Shown here: piece by piece, positions 24,101 through 34,371 of the stretch
Layout of the letters: every line of letters begins with the position of its first letter
Position numbering within the stretch: position 1 is the first letter of the stretch
Assembly (NCBI GenBank): GCA_022813625.1
Contig: JAKLMB010000034.1
Coordinates: forward strand, 62,001-126,000
Length of the DNA: 64,000 nt
Reading direction: 5' to 3'
Source of the DNA: Aaosphaeria pasadenensis
Lineage: Eukaryota > Ascomycota > Dothideomycetes > Pleosporales
Translations under genes and position numbers: made by a program
The notes under the pieces: generated by a model
Database searches by the model: none
What the model saw: only the letters and a program-made list of their open reading frames with translations
What the model was told of the DNA's origin: nothing

Positions 24101-24527
24101 TGGTATTGCACCTTTCAGAGGATTCATTCAACAGCGAGCCATTCAATCGACGTCACTGCAAAATCTTGCGCCTGCTCTACTCATTTACGGCTGCCATAAT
24201 TTAGGCGACGATCTTTACAGAGAGGAATTCGATCATTGGGAAGCCATTGGTGCAGTTCAAATCAAGAGAGCGTATTCACGCCAGCAAGATGAGACAGATG
24301 GATGCAAACATGTTCAGAATCGAATGCGAAAGCAATGGCAGTTGGTGAAGGAAATGTGGGAGGCCGGGGCCAAGATATACGTTTGTGGAAGCCGCGGTGT
24401 TAAAGATTCTGTTGAATCAGCACTTGTTGAGATTTTGCATGATGTATGGAGCGGTGAGCAGACTACGGCTGTGCATTTCTTGGAAGCAGCCCGTGGGGAG
24501 AGATTTCTGGTAGACGTATTTGATTAA
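21108..24527 (+). CDS. CYP505-type P450-reductase fusion, frameshifted in the P450 half
   Basis: Family: self-sufficient fatty-acid hydroxylases (P450foxy/P450BM3 type) with a P450 fused to an FMN/FAD/NADPH reductase. Readable exons: 21108-21234, 21321-22172, 22246 onward, then 23822-23869 is an intron and the stop is at 24527. P450 landmarks: I helix LIAGHETTSGT, K helix E-A-L-R (restored by splicing 22172/22246), heme loop FGNGMRACIGRP. Reductase landmarks: FFGSNSGTCEALARRL (FMN), RQYSISSS (FAD, across the last intron), GAGIAPFRGF (NADPH), ending RFLVDVFD. Damage: at about 22388 the frame jumps between DPIVYG and FKLERMLDENF, consistent with loss of one base. A second frame change lies in the linker (22667-22739); it could be a weak GTCAGC intron or another shift. 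Two residues also appear missing before EALR. Either a recent pseudogene or an assembly error. Confidence 0.8.
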
Positions 24528-24920
24528 GCATACGACGTGCTTTCAACACGCTTTCAAATCGTAGCAATTTTCCCCTCTGTGATTTTATTCTATTATCTTT
24601 GAGCCTGAATGGAGGTTTGTTAGGATTGGCTGACAATCCTAACGGATAGGAACTGTGTAATGTTAAGTTAGGAAAGCAGAGTGTTACAGTGCAAAAACCT
24701 TTAAGACGAAGATGTAAAGAGCTTAGGAAATGAGTTAAGGAATAGATGCTAAGAACCTAACACTACCTAAAGCTAAGTCATAAGATTCAATAACTATTAT
24801 ATAATATACTTGGTTACTAAAAAAGTAAGACTACGTTTAAGTTGCCGTGTTTCATGTATATTCCTTACAACACATCATAACTACCAAGACTCTAGGGCTC
24901 TTGACTCTGGGGCTGTGCAC
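24528..24920. other. Convergent intergenic region with perfect hairpin
   Basis: 393 bp between the CYP505 and glycerate kinase 3' ends. Contains the inverted repeat listed separately and repeated TTAGG/CCTAA words from 24620 to 24775. No gene. Confidence 0.5.
24619..24643. repeat. Perfect inverted repeat (10-bp stem, 5-nt loop)
   Basis: GTTAGGATTG, loop GCTGA, CAATCCTAAC. It lies 92 bp after the CYP505 stop codon. It could form a hairpin in the 3' UTR or be part of a small decayed element; no flanking target duplication is evident. Confidence 0.7.
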
Positions 24921-26342
24921 TCAATAATGTCGCCTACCAAGAGCCAGCCCAACCAGTATCATACGTATAACCTTCTCCGCACCGTCCTTGACCAGCTTTT
25001 CCGTCTCTGCAATGGCGTCTTCAAGTGAAGAAGGCCCTTTGAGGATGCTTGTGAAAGCCTTGATGCCCGCTCCATAACACCCGTCAGCCCCCTCGCCAAT
25101 TGTCCCAGCCAAAGCCACCACCTGCGCGCCATGTCTTCGCGCTCGGCGGGCGACTTCGGTCGTCATCTTCCCTTGCGTCGACTGAGAATCCAAACTTCCT
25201 TCCGCCGTTATGACAAAATCCCATTGCTGCTCGAAAACACGATCGAACTCGAAGTACTCGTTGATAGCTTCACTGCGCGCTCGCAGGCGTGCGCCAAGCA
25301 GCATCAAGCCTCCTCCGAGACCACCGGAGGCCCCACTACCAGGTTCGAGGGAGATGTCTTTGTTGAGACATCCTTTAGCTACACCGGCGAGCCGATCAAG
25401 AGCATCTGCAAGCAATTCGACCTGTTCCGGTGTTGCACCTTTCTGTGGCCCATAGACGCGAGCGACGCCTCGTGGACCGCAAAGGAGATTTTTGACATTG
25501 CAGACGGCTTCTATCTGAACGCGATCTTCTCTAGCAAGTTAACTCGTTTCTGGTCTGAGGCGTTATGTCTACTTACCCGCGTCTTCCCGAAGTCGTGGAT
25601 GAACACCGCACCAGCATATCTTAGATAACTTCGTAAGTGATTGACCACCAGCTGCCTTGGGCAGCTCTTCACCATCGGCATCAAGCAACCGGACTCCTAA
25701 AGCCTGAAGCACTCCAGCTCCACCATCAGAAGTCCCGGAATCCCCACATCCAATGATAATCTTCGTACATCCTCTATCGAGCGCATGTTTCATCAATTCG
25801 CCAACACCATACGTGGTAGTGACTGTAGGGTCGCGCATATCTCGAGGGACAAGCCTTAGGCCAGCCGCTGCCGCCATGTCGAGTACGGCCGTCTTTCGAT
25901 CTTCACCAATGAAGCCGAGGTAAGAGTCAACGGGCCGACCTATGGGGCCTGTCACCACTTGCTTGATGACGTCTCCGCCGACTGTGGCTACAAGTGCCCT
26001 GCAGAATCCCTCACCGCCATCGTGTAGGGGTAGTTTCCTCATCACTACGCTCTGGCTATCGATGACTTTGCGAAGCCCAGCCTCGATTGCATCCGCGACC
26101 CGTTCCGGGCCAAGGCTTTCTTTGAAGCCAGAAGGCGCAATGAGAATTCGGAATGGGTGGCCACCGAGTAGTTCTGAGGTTGGGGTAGGTAGTGCTGAAG
26201 AAGTAGTCGGGGCGATCATGCTGTCTACCTTCTCTTCGGGGAGATTGAAGGTATCCAGTGTTGCAAGTCGTGGAAGAGTTGGGCGACGCTTTGATGGCAC
26301 AGTAACTCCAGCAGGCACAAACATTTCCATGTCGGGTTGCAT
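24921..26342 (-). CDS. Glycerate kinase (GlxK/GarK family) with N-terminal extension
   Basis: Exons 25577-26342 and 24921-25528 (457 aa). The core follows bacterial-type glycerate 2-kinase: RILIAPSGFKESLGPERVADAI, LPLHDGGEGFCRAL, VTGPIGRPVDSYLG, MAAAAGLRLV, IIGCGDSGTSDGGAGVLQALG, GSGASGGLGGGL and AEGSLDSQSTQGK. It would phosphorylate D-glycerate to 2-phosphoglycerate, feeding glycolysis. About 65 extra N-terminal residues precede the domain (VPSKRRPTLPRLATLD...); they are not a clear mitochondrial leader. The intron acceptor at 25529 (TAGAG) was chosen because it restores EDRVQIEAVCNVKNLLCGP in frame. It is convergent with the CYP505 gene. A tartrate-type dehydrogenase that can make D-glycerate lies at 58.6 kb in the same window. 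Family call is firm. Confidence 0.92.
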
Positions 26343-27454
26343 GTTGAGGGTTTGTATAGTTCGATTATTGTTAATAGATAGGTCTTAAAGCGAGCGTTGT
26401 ACTGTTGCAGTAAGAAGCGAAAGTAAATTTGCAAAGAGCAAGTAACGAGCTGTTATTGAAACGATTGTTGTGATGATCTATCTCCTGAGGAATCTATCTA
26501 TCCATTTATACTCTTTTCTCATGCCATCAATCTTTCAATCATCTGAAGTTCGGCCATCATGGTAGTTGCCGTGAAGTGCACAGCCCAACGAGACTGACTA
26601 CACGACAAGGTCGTGACAAGAAGCCCGAATGTAGACATGTCACCAGAGACCTTGAATTGTGAAGTGTACATTGCCAAATCTCATCTAAACGCGTAACCTT
26701 AGTCTGCGAGGCTGCAGGACACAGCCTGAAGTTACGACAGCACAAACTCAGCCAAATCACCAAGTCACACGAGGGACCGTCGATCGACCACTCGTGTGAG
26801 GCTTAAGCAACTGAAGGGAAAAAATACAATCAAGAAACACAAGACCCTTTCAGAAAATGGTCCAGCCTTCGTCTCAGCGATATGACATCTCCGCCAATTA
26901 CGGCGCATTCACCAGACACTAAGCGAGATCTTCACCTCTTGACCTCTTATGTATACTTGGCAGAACATCAAAGCACAGCCATCTAGTGACGTTGCCCTTG
27001 CAGGCTGGCTTTGGAATGGTATCACTGCCGTCAGATGTATCTTCGATATCTCATTGGGTGTACGTGACGACATCATTGATTGTAGTCATAGAGCACGCGA
27101 CTCTGGTACTATTTCTGTCTTTCATCTTATCTTGGAAATTGTTCTAGGACATCTTCTAGGGTCTTGATAACAATCTTGGATCATCATTTGGGCAGCTTTT
27201 TGTAAACTATGTGGAGACATAACTCTTGTCTCAGCTGTTCTTTGGCCTCAGGACGATACGCCTCAATCGTTGTTGTCACCGCACTGTACTGCCACAATCA
27301 TAAGACTTCGGGGCTTCAGAGTTCAGTGTATAGCCATACTTGATCATACATAAATTCTACCATTCACGTATCGCATACTTGCATCAGTTCGCTATCACAT
27401 TCGCTTGTCTACTTTCGTTTTATCAACACTCGCTTTTCATGAAACTTGTTTCTA
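26343..27454. other. Divergent intergenic region, glycerate kinase / MFS
   Basis: 1.1 kb with both promoters. No accepted gene. An out-of-frame ATG at 27439 starts a 15-codon upstream frame that overlaps the MFS start codon (see findings). Confidence 0.4.
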
Positions 27455-29237
27455 ATGCGTCTGCAAAAGAAACGTCCAGTCGCTGATCTTGAGAGCCAAG
27501 ATGATGATGCATTGGCGCTACCAAGATTCTCTTTCGAAAGTGATTCGCAAAGACGACTTATCTCCACTGAGCGCCTCTTCGAAGAGTTTTCGCACGATGA
27601 TACAGGTTATGATCCCGGATTTCGTTCAATTGACAGTGACGATGGGGAAACCGAAAGCATCGAGGTATGCCCTATTTCATCATTAATAGGAAGACATGAT
27701 CTTAGATCCGTAGAGCTAACAAAGCAGGTGACATGGGACGGCGAGAACGACGCTGAAAACCCATTGAACTGGTCCTGGCAGCGGAAGTGGACCGCTACTA
27801 TTCTCGTTTCCTTATTCACGTTCATCTCACCTTTCTCTTCAACAATGGTAACCCCAGCGCTTGGAGACATTTGCGATGAATTTAACATCCCAAAGGGATT
27901 CATGCAGCAACTCGTAATGTCTATTTTTCTGCTTGGGTACGCGCAAGGTCCATTCGTCCTCGCACCATTATCTGAACTCTTCGGACGTGTGACTGTGCTG
28001 CAGTACGCGAACTTGATATATCTGGTATTCAATACAATGTGCGGGTTTGCGAAGACTCGCAACCAGATGCTTGTCTTTCGTTTGTTAAGTGGCATTGGTG
28101 GAAGTGCTCCTCAAGCAGTATGTTTTCAGATTATGTTGAAGACTACACGTGCAAATCAATGCTAATTACAGTCTATAGATCTGCAACGGGGTCTTGGCTG
28201 ACACATGGAGCAAAGAGGAGCGCGGAAAAGGACAAGCCATCTATGGCATGTTGACCTTCATCGGACCCTGTGTCGCCCCGATATGCGGTGCCTACATTTC
28301 TCAAGGCACCACATGGCGCTGGATTTTCTGGTCGACATCAATCTTCGACGTCGTGGTCCAACTACTCGCTCTATTCTTTCTCTCCGAGACGTTTGCCCCT
28401 ACCATCCTCGCACGTAAAGCGAAGAGGATACAGAAGAGTACTGGTCGTCGAACCCGTACTGTATACGATACTGAGGAGAGATTCAGCAAGATTTTGCGAA
28501 AGCGGTTGATCTTGCCTTTCATCATGATGTTTACTCATCCTGCCGTACAAGCTCCAAGCATATATCGTGCTTACCTTTACGGTGTCATGTATCTTGTTCT
28601 ATCGACCTTTCCGCTAGTGTGGGAAGGTGTCTATGATCAGGACACAGGGCCCGCCAGCTTGAACTATCTTTCTTTATGCATTGGCTTTTTGATCGGTTTG
28701 CAACTCAGTCATCCACTCATGGACAAGGTCAGTGAACATTAACCATTTCAAAAGCAAGGACACATGCTAAGCGATATGTAGTTATATGCTTGGTTCAAAA
28801 CCTACTACCACACAGAAGAAGGCCTGCCAGAATGGCGAGTCCCACCAATGCTCATCGGCGGCATCCTCTGTCCCACGGGACTCTTCCTCTACGGATGGGG
28901 AGCGCACTATTACCTCCACTTCATCGTCCCCAACATTGGCTGCGTGATTCTCGCTATCGGTCTTATCATTGCTTTCCAGTGCTCGCAGGCTTACACTGTA
29001 GACGCCTACTCCGCGAAGTACGCGGCCTCCGCAGCTGCCGTTGGCGCATTCTTGCGTACCATGTGCGGATTCAGTTTCCCGTTGTTTGCGCCGCAGATGT
29101 ATGATAAACTTGGTGTTGGTTGGGGGAATTCATTGCTGGCTTTTCTCACGCTTGCATTGGCGTTGGTGAGTCCGGTCATGCTTTGGGTTTACGGTGCGAG
29201 AATTCGGGCGATGAGTACAAAGGGTTTGGATCCATAG
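27455..29237 (+). CDS. MFS transporter, DHA1-like (multidrug/polyamine type)
   Basis: Exons 27455-28117, 28179-28727, 28782-29237 (555 aa). A cytosolic acidic N terminus of about 105 residues leads to NPLNWSWQRKWTATILVSLFTFI, the standard opening of fungal DHA1 (12-helix) drug:proton antiporters. GPFVLAPLSELFGR fits the helix 2-3 loop motif, and FRLLSGIGGSAPQA/ICNGVLAD fits helices 4-5 across intron 1. The last exon carries helices 9-12. These carriers export toxins, polyamines or secondary metabolites at the plasma membrane. Its position 3.7 kb from the UbiA/adenylate-forming-reductase pair makes export of that product conceivable. Introns are phase 0 and GT-AG. Confidence 0.9.
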
Positions 29238-30778
29238 AGGAGGATTGATGTCGCTTTTGAAACGATGTTGATGTTGAAAATGCGACATGGATGCAGCTTG
29301 CATTGATCGATTGGGTTATCTTGTTCTAGAGCACAAGGTCTAAGAACGCATCTTGCATGTAACTATGACGAGAAATTGTACAGTATAGACTTCATTTAAT
29401 GAATCGGACAAATGTTCCAACGAGACACTTTACTTACTACACGCTAATGCTAGGGAACCTGCCCGCTGGATCCTCGCACGTAACGGTTGCACCCGTTGAG
29501 AAACACACCGAATGACTGGCCGAACGGTGCGCCTTGGATATAGTTGCTGGCATTGTGATCATGCGCCTTTTCTTTGTCAACGTAATCCCCAAGTATTTTC
29601 TGATGATTACGCACTCATTTGTTTACTCGATACTCGGATGAGAGACAAGTATAATGCCTTCCCAAAAGCCAGATGTCTCATCACCAGTTGGAGTCCCGCA
29701 AATTTTATCTTTGCCATTGTCTATTAGCAATACCTTTCGGTCAATTTCACTCAATAAATGTCTTTCGCCAACTAGACTGTTGAAATTCGGTGAGATTTTT
29801 AGTTTGACTTGATGTTACGACCCTAGCGAAACCGAGACCAACCCTCTTTGCATTCGAACGATTCGCACGGCCATGGTTCAAAAACCCAAACCCACCTTTG
29901 CGCACTAGGGACTCGCAAAGACTACAAATTTATGCACCTATGCCTGTGTTATATACCTGCCCAGGTATTCAAGTCCTAAGCGAATTAACAACGTAGCTTC
30001 ATGAGGCTTGTCTTTCGCCTAACAATTATGATCGTCGTAGTCCATGTACATAATACGGGGCGTCTTCGGAGACCGAAATCCATTTTACCCACAATAAACC
30101 CTACCCAAACGGAAGCTTTATTACACAACGATGCTTGACGGCAAACAAGCAAGACACTAGGCTAGGTGTAGATGGTTAGTAGACGGGGCTGGTCATTGCG
30201 ACGGTCCGTACCGTAAATGGGCACAATGCTTATCGACGACGAGCTGCCCTTAAAAGTCAAGGGAGCGACACAACCCATGTTTACTTTCACCATATCTTAT
30301 GAGCGTCAAAACCGGACCGACTATTTCATGAAGTCGGCGAGAAATTAAGGACTTTGCAGCAAGGCGAGAAATTCTCACGTCGACATTCCTTTTCGGTCGA
30401 GAAGTCGCGAGCTGGGCATGCTCAGTGTGGTAGGACAGACTCTGCATCAGCGTTATTTGCTCATCTTTTGCCCGTTTGATGGAAGAGTTCAGTCTTAATG
30501 ACTCCCGAATAAAATGAGCAGATCTTGGAGATCCAATCAGAATGGGGAATATATCCTTTCTTATAGTGGGGAACCTGCAGCTGTCGGCAGATTTGCTGTC
30601 ACATCTGACTTCCCGAACTCAGCAAATGGGTTGCTGTTTGTCTCGCTGGTAGGCTCGGCAGCTTATTATAGTCACGAAAGGATATGCATGCCTTTTGATT
30701 GCAGATATTCATTGCCATCATAACGAAAATGGGTATGTCAACTATAGCTCTATAGCATGAGATAGATAAAGAATAAAC
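29238..30778. other. Convergent intergenic region, 1.5 kb
   Basis: No domain-bearing frame on either strand, no repeat of note. Includes the 3' ends of the MFS and the Pth11-like gene. Confidence 0.4.
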
Positions 30779-32072
30779 TCAAATCGGACGAGCAACCTCA
30801 GTCTTGAAATCGACACGAGTTGTCCTCAAGATGCCCGCTCCATGTCCATCTAGTGTGTTCATTGGAGTAACCAAATCGCTCTCTTGTCGGTGATTCTCTA
30901 AGGATCCAAGCTCAATGTCTTCATCCGAGGGCTTCTTGGGGAGGATCGAATCCTCGGACCTCGAACGATTATCGACATGTACTGACATGTTCATGTCGTA
31001 TTTGCTCTTCCTAGACCGTGACGTGGGCTCACCACTACCAGATCCGTACGAAGAAGGTATATGAGATGAAGTCCTTCGATCACCTCTGATATGATGATAG
31101 AGGGGCTTCAAACAGGGCAAAGACCCACAGATCATGCCTACACAGATCTCCATTCTGAAAAATGTTAGCTTGGAGCCAAACAAACAGAATCCACGACTTA
31201 CCCTGCCCATAAGCACAGTTGAGCCAGAGTCCATGTCTTGTCCTTCTCTTCGTGATCAAACAAAGCGGGAAGAAGAGCCGTTTTAGCGACTGCAATTGCG
31301 CAAGTGCTTCGTTTTGTTAGTCACACGTTGTCAAGTTTTCCAGTAGTGATAGCTTACAAGATACCCAAGCAGCACAATGCAATGACACCAATCTTAGTCT
31401 TTTTCGGCAAGTTCAAACTCTTGAACATCATTATTGGGATGGACACCAAGGCCAGGTCTGCGATGATCGAAACGGCTTGGTACAACCACGGCGCAGCAGC
31501 ATACAGCGCATCTGTCAGGCACTCGCCGGGTGTGTCTGGTAACCAGACCTTTTTCAACGGCCTGCACTGGATAAAGTAGTTGATTGTTACGTAGATATCC
31601 GCGATCGTGAGGGCATATATCGAACCCCAGATAATGCGACGAAAAACCTTGTGGTGCTTTGGGATCAGGCGAAGGAAGAAGAGCGCGATGGAAAGCCGGA
31701 CTGCGTAAAGAGCGAAGAGATTGGTCGGTTCGGCCGCCCAAAGCCACTTGAAGCATTCCGGTATTTGTTCCTTAGGGACATAATAAATGTGTCGCCCCAA
31801 TCCAAGTTGAAATGACGTGGCTAAGATGCCGTTCGTAAGGATGAGAAGGAACTGTACCCTATTTAGCGACTGGAATAGATACTATAGTCGAAGAAAGCTC
31901 TCACAGATGATATGAACATTATCCAGTCGTCCCACCACGCATTCCTACTTATGAAGATGCGGGTGTACATTCGGAGCCATGCGATGATGACCGATATAGT
32001 GGTAACGACGACAATGGCCGCTATATAGCCCTGGCGATGGTCATCATCGGGTGGGATATTGTGAGGCTCCAT
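30779..32072 (-). CDS. Pth11-like integral membrane protein (fungal rhodopsin-fold domain)
   Basis: Four exons: 31905-32072, 31358-31851, 31202-31306, 30779-31154 (380 aa). The seven-helix core begins YIAAIVVVTTISVIIAWLRM and contains the conserved NAWWDDWIMFIS between helices 1 and 2, TNLFALYAVRLSIALFFLRL, ADIYVTINYFIQCRPLKKVW, and GIFTCAIAVAKTALL created by splicing. A basic and Ser-rich cytosolic tail of about 100 residues follows (RTSSHIPSSYGSGSGEPTSR). The protein lacks an N-terminal CFEM domain. Related proteins sense surfaces or nutrients upstream of G-protein signalling, but most are unassigned. The acceptor at 31307 was chosen because the nearer one would bring in a stop. Confidence 0.88.
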
Positions 32073-32915
32073 TCTCAACTCCTGCTCTCCGAAATTGAAT
32101 ATGACTCGTATGGCGCGGATAAAGGTCCACAGTGCTTAATATTTAAGCATCAGAAAATGAGCATTCCTGTTACTATTCACCGATTAGTTACGCTGCACTT
32201 GAGGCAACTCGATTCAAATCTGAAATGTTTAAATCTTAGCAGAGAAGGGAAAAGTCTCACCTGAAGTTGAGCAACACTCTTAGAAAATATGATCAAAAAA
32301 GTCCAACGGGAGAAATAAGGTTGAAGGGAGCCGGGGAATGGGTCGTGAAGAGTGGAGAGAGCACGTCTGTTGATTTTCCATCAGTGCGCTGGTATATTTT
32401 CTATCCCTATTATTGCGCAATGCTCATACTCAAAACAACCTTGTTGGTGAGAAGCAGAAATGCATATGAGACTTCCGGTCGCCTTGCATTTGTTGATCCC
32501 ACCTTGATGAGAAAGGCCACTGGCGATCCCAACGGCGCATCCCTGCAAGTATCCATGTAAGTAATATCGCCTTGTCGAAATTGGTAGTAGAGAACAGCGA
32601 GATTCAAGCATCACCGTTGGTGACAGGGATAACAGGGCGAAAGTGTTGCTTATTCCCCTTTGAAGGTTACAAAAAGCGGCAGCTAAGATCTTGAGGCCGT
32701 AGTTCATCGTAACCGTTCAGCCGCCAATCATACACAGACGTAGTTCCCACTCAGCGCTTACACCGTCATCATATCCACGGTCTTTATTGCTTCGAGATTA
32801 ATCGCGCGAAAGGCAGTCACTGCCTGAAACATTCCATCGTCCCTAGTAAAGCCTGCGGACGACACATGTGTGTAAGTATTCATTGTTTAGGAATCCGATG
32901 TTGTTTGCTTTGTTC
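32073..32915. other. Intergenic region between Pth11-like and UbiA genes
   Basis: 843 bp; promoter of the Pth11-like gene and 3' side of the UbiA gene. No convincing gene. Confidence 0.4.
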
Positions 32916-33830
32916 CTATTGAATGGAACCATTTGCCAGAGGCATTGCATATATGGTGATGATCCACAGATTCCAGATACGGAACGTTAGTTTATCATCT
33001 CGCACCGTCCGCCTGTTGAGGACTCTCCAAGAAACGAACGCAGCTATGATCGCCCCCAGAACCGCGGGCAATGAGAATGTCCACCAGCATCCAATCACCA
33101 GCAGCGTCCAAAAGGGGACCAAGATAGCGATTGACCATCGACACGGCCCACTCCCAATGACCAACGGAACGGTATTACGGGCTCGTGCAGCATCTCCTTC
33201 CATATCGGGTAAGTCTTGCATCTGAACTGTCGTCAGGACCATCAACCCTGTCAGGAGAAACCATTCATATCCACGGATGGTAAAGGTTCCAGGAACTGCA
33301 ACTGAAATCGCCCCGGTGCTAAATGTAACATATCCAAGGGCATTGACGACGTTCTTCCCGATGCAGGACCTGTCAGCCCCACCAAGCTCATTGTAGATCC
33401 AACCCAAGGCAATCCCGATAAGCTTTTGGCGTAAGCCTCCCGCACACAAGCTATAGATTACTCCAGCTATGTGGCTCGCAAGCATCAGCCAAAATGCATG
33501 TCTCGGGCTCAGCCTCTTGGAAGGGAGGGGTCTCCATGGTTTGTTCGCCTTGTCTTCCTCGATGGCTTCAGGGCGCCGTTGATTGTCGATGGCAAATGGT
33601 AGAAGCACTATCCAGACCCAAAGTAAGACCAACGGTGCTCGATGAAGGCAATCGTGCTTATAACGGTCGGGTGGAACGATTAATCCGGATCCGGATTGCG
33701 CACCGAGCACCCCAAAGATCGACTGAGGAAGCACGATGGTTTTGAGATCACTACGCGTGAAAAGCCAGATGCTATAAGCTTCATTGCACAGTAATGTACG
33801 CATCCATCGAAATGTACTGGCTTTATGCAT
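32916..33830 (-). CDS. UbiA-superfamily membrane prenyltransferase or UbiA-type terpene cyclase
   Basis: Single exon, 304 aa, about eight to nine hydrophobic helices. Both Asp-rich motifs are recognisable: the first as FAIDNQRRPEAIEEDKANKP, followed by WRPLPSKRLSP as in fungal members; the second as QDLPDMEGDAARARNTVP (D-x-x-D-x-x-x-D), so Mg-diphosphate binding looks intact. This fungal clade includes aromatic prenyltransferases and the membrane-bound terpene cyclases of the fumagillin type; sequence alone cannot separate the two. The gene is divergent from the adenylate-forming reductase at 34372 with 541 bp between starts, a typical arrangement inside secondary-metabolite clusters. Expected location: ER membrane. 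Confidence 0.87.
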   Translation of the reverse strand: MHKASTFRWMRTLLCNEAYSIWLFTRSDLKTIVLPQSIFGVLGAQSGSGLIVPPDRYKHDCLHRAPLVLLWVWIVLLPFAIDNQRRPEAIEEDKANKPWRPLPSKRLSPRHAFWLMLASHIAGVIYSLCAGGLRQKLIGIALGWIYNELGGADRSCIGKNVVNALGYVTFSTGAISVAVPGTFTIRGYEWFLLTGLMVLTTVQMQDLPDMEGDAARARNTVPLVIGSGPCRWSIAILVPFWTLLVIGCWWTFSLPAVLGAIIAAFVSWRVLNRRTVRDDKLTFRIWNLWIITIYAMPLANGSIQ

Positions 33831-34371
33831 CTGAAGTTCTTGTTAGTGCTGCGATGTTGAAATGGTGATTGCAAAACGAACTGGGATTGAAGTTTGCATT
33901 TCGCTCGTAATCCTGGATTTCTTGCTTGCTGTGTGTTGGCTATCCAATTCCCCTTGAAAAAAATCCGAGAGTTTGGAATTGAGCATGGAATAACAATATT
34001 GGTAAAGTTTCCAACAGTTGGATGTGGCGTGGTTATGTGGTGGGAGGCGTAAAGGACTCCCTTGCTAGTTCTGAGCTTACGCCGTATTTAATATACTGAT
34101 GCAAAAACGGCGATCGTCGAGCCGTTGAAAAACTCGCACGAGGGACTATTTCCTCGGGTGATTTCACGCCTATCAATTGTAAACCTGCATACAGAGGGGT
34201 AGTCCGCCGTGTTTGCGGCACAGTCGTCACATCGAACCTCATAAAAGTACTCAAGGGTGCATTTATCTCCGAAGTTCCTTATCTTCCTTCCTTTGTCTGA
34301 TCCGTCCAAGATTCATTTTACGCCCCACGTTTTCAATTTACGACATCTCCTTCATTCTCACATTTATCATC
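33831..34371. other. Bidirectional promoter region, UbiA / A-T-R reductase
   Basis: 541 bp shared between two divergent biosynthetic genes. A candidate site for one cluster regulator. No gene inside. Confidence 0.5.
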
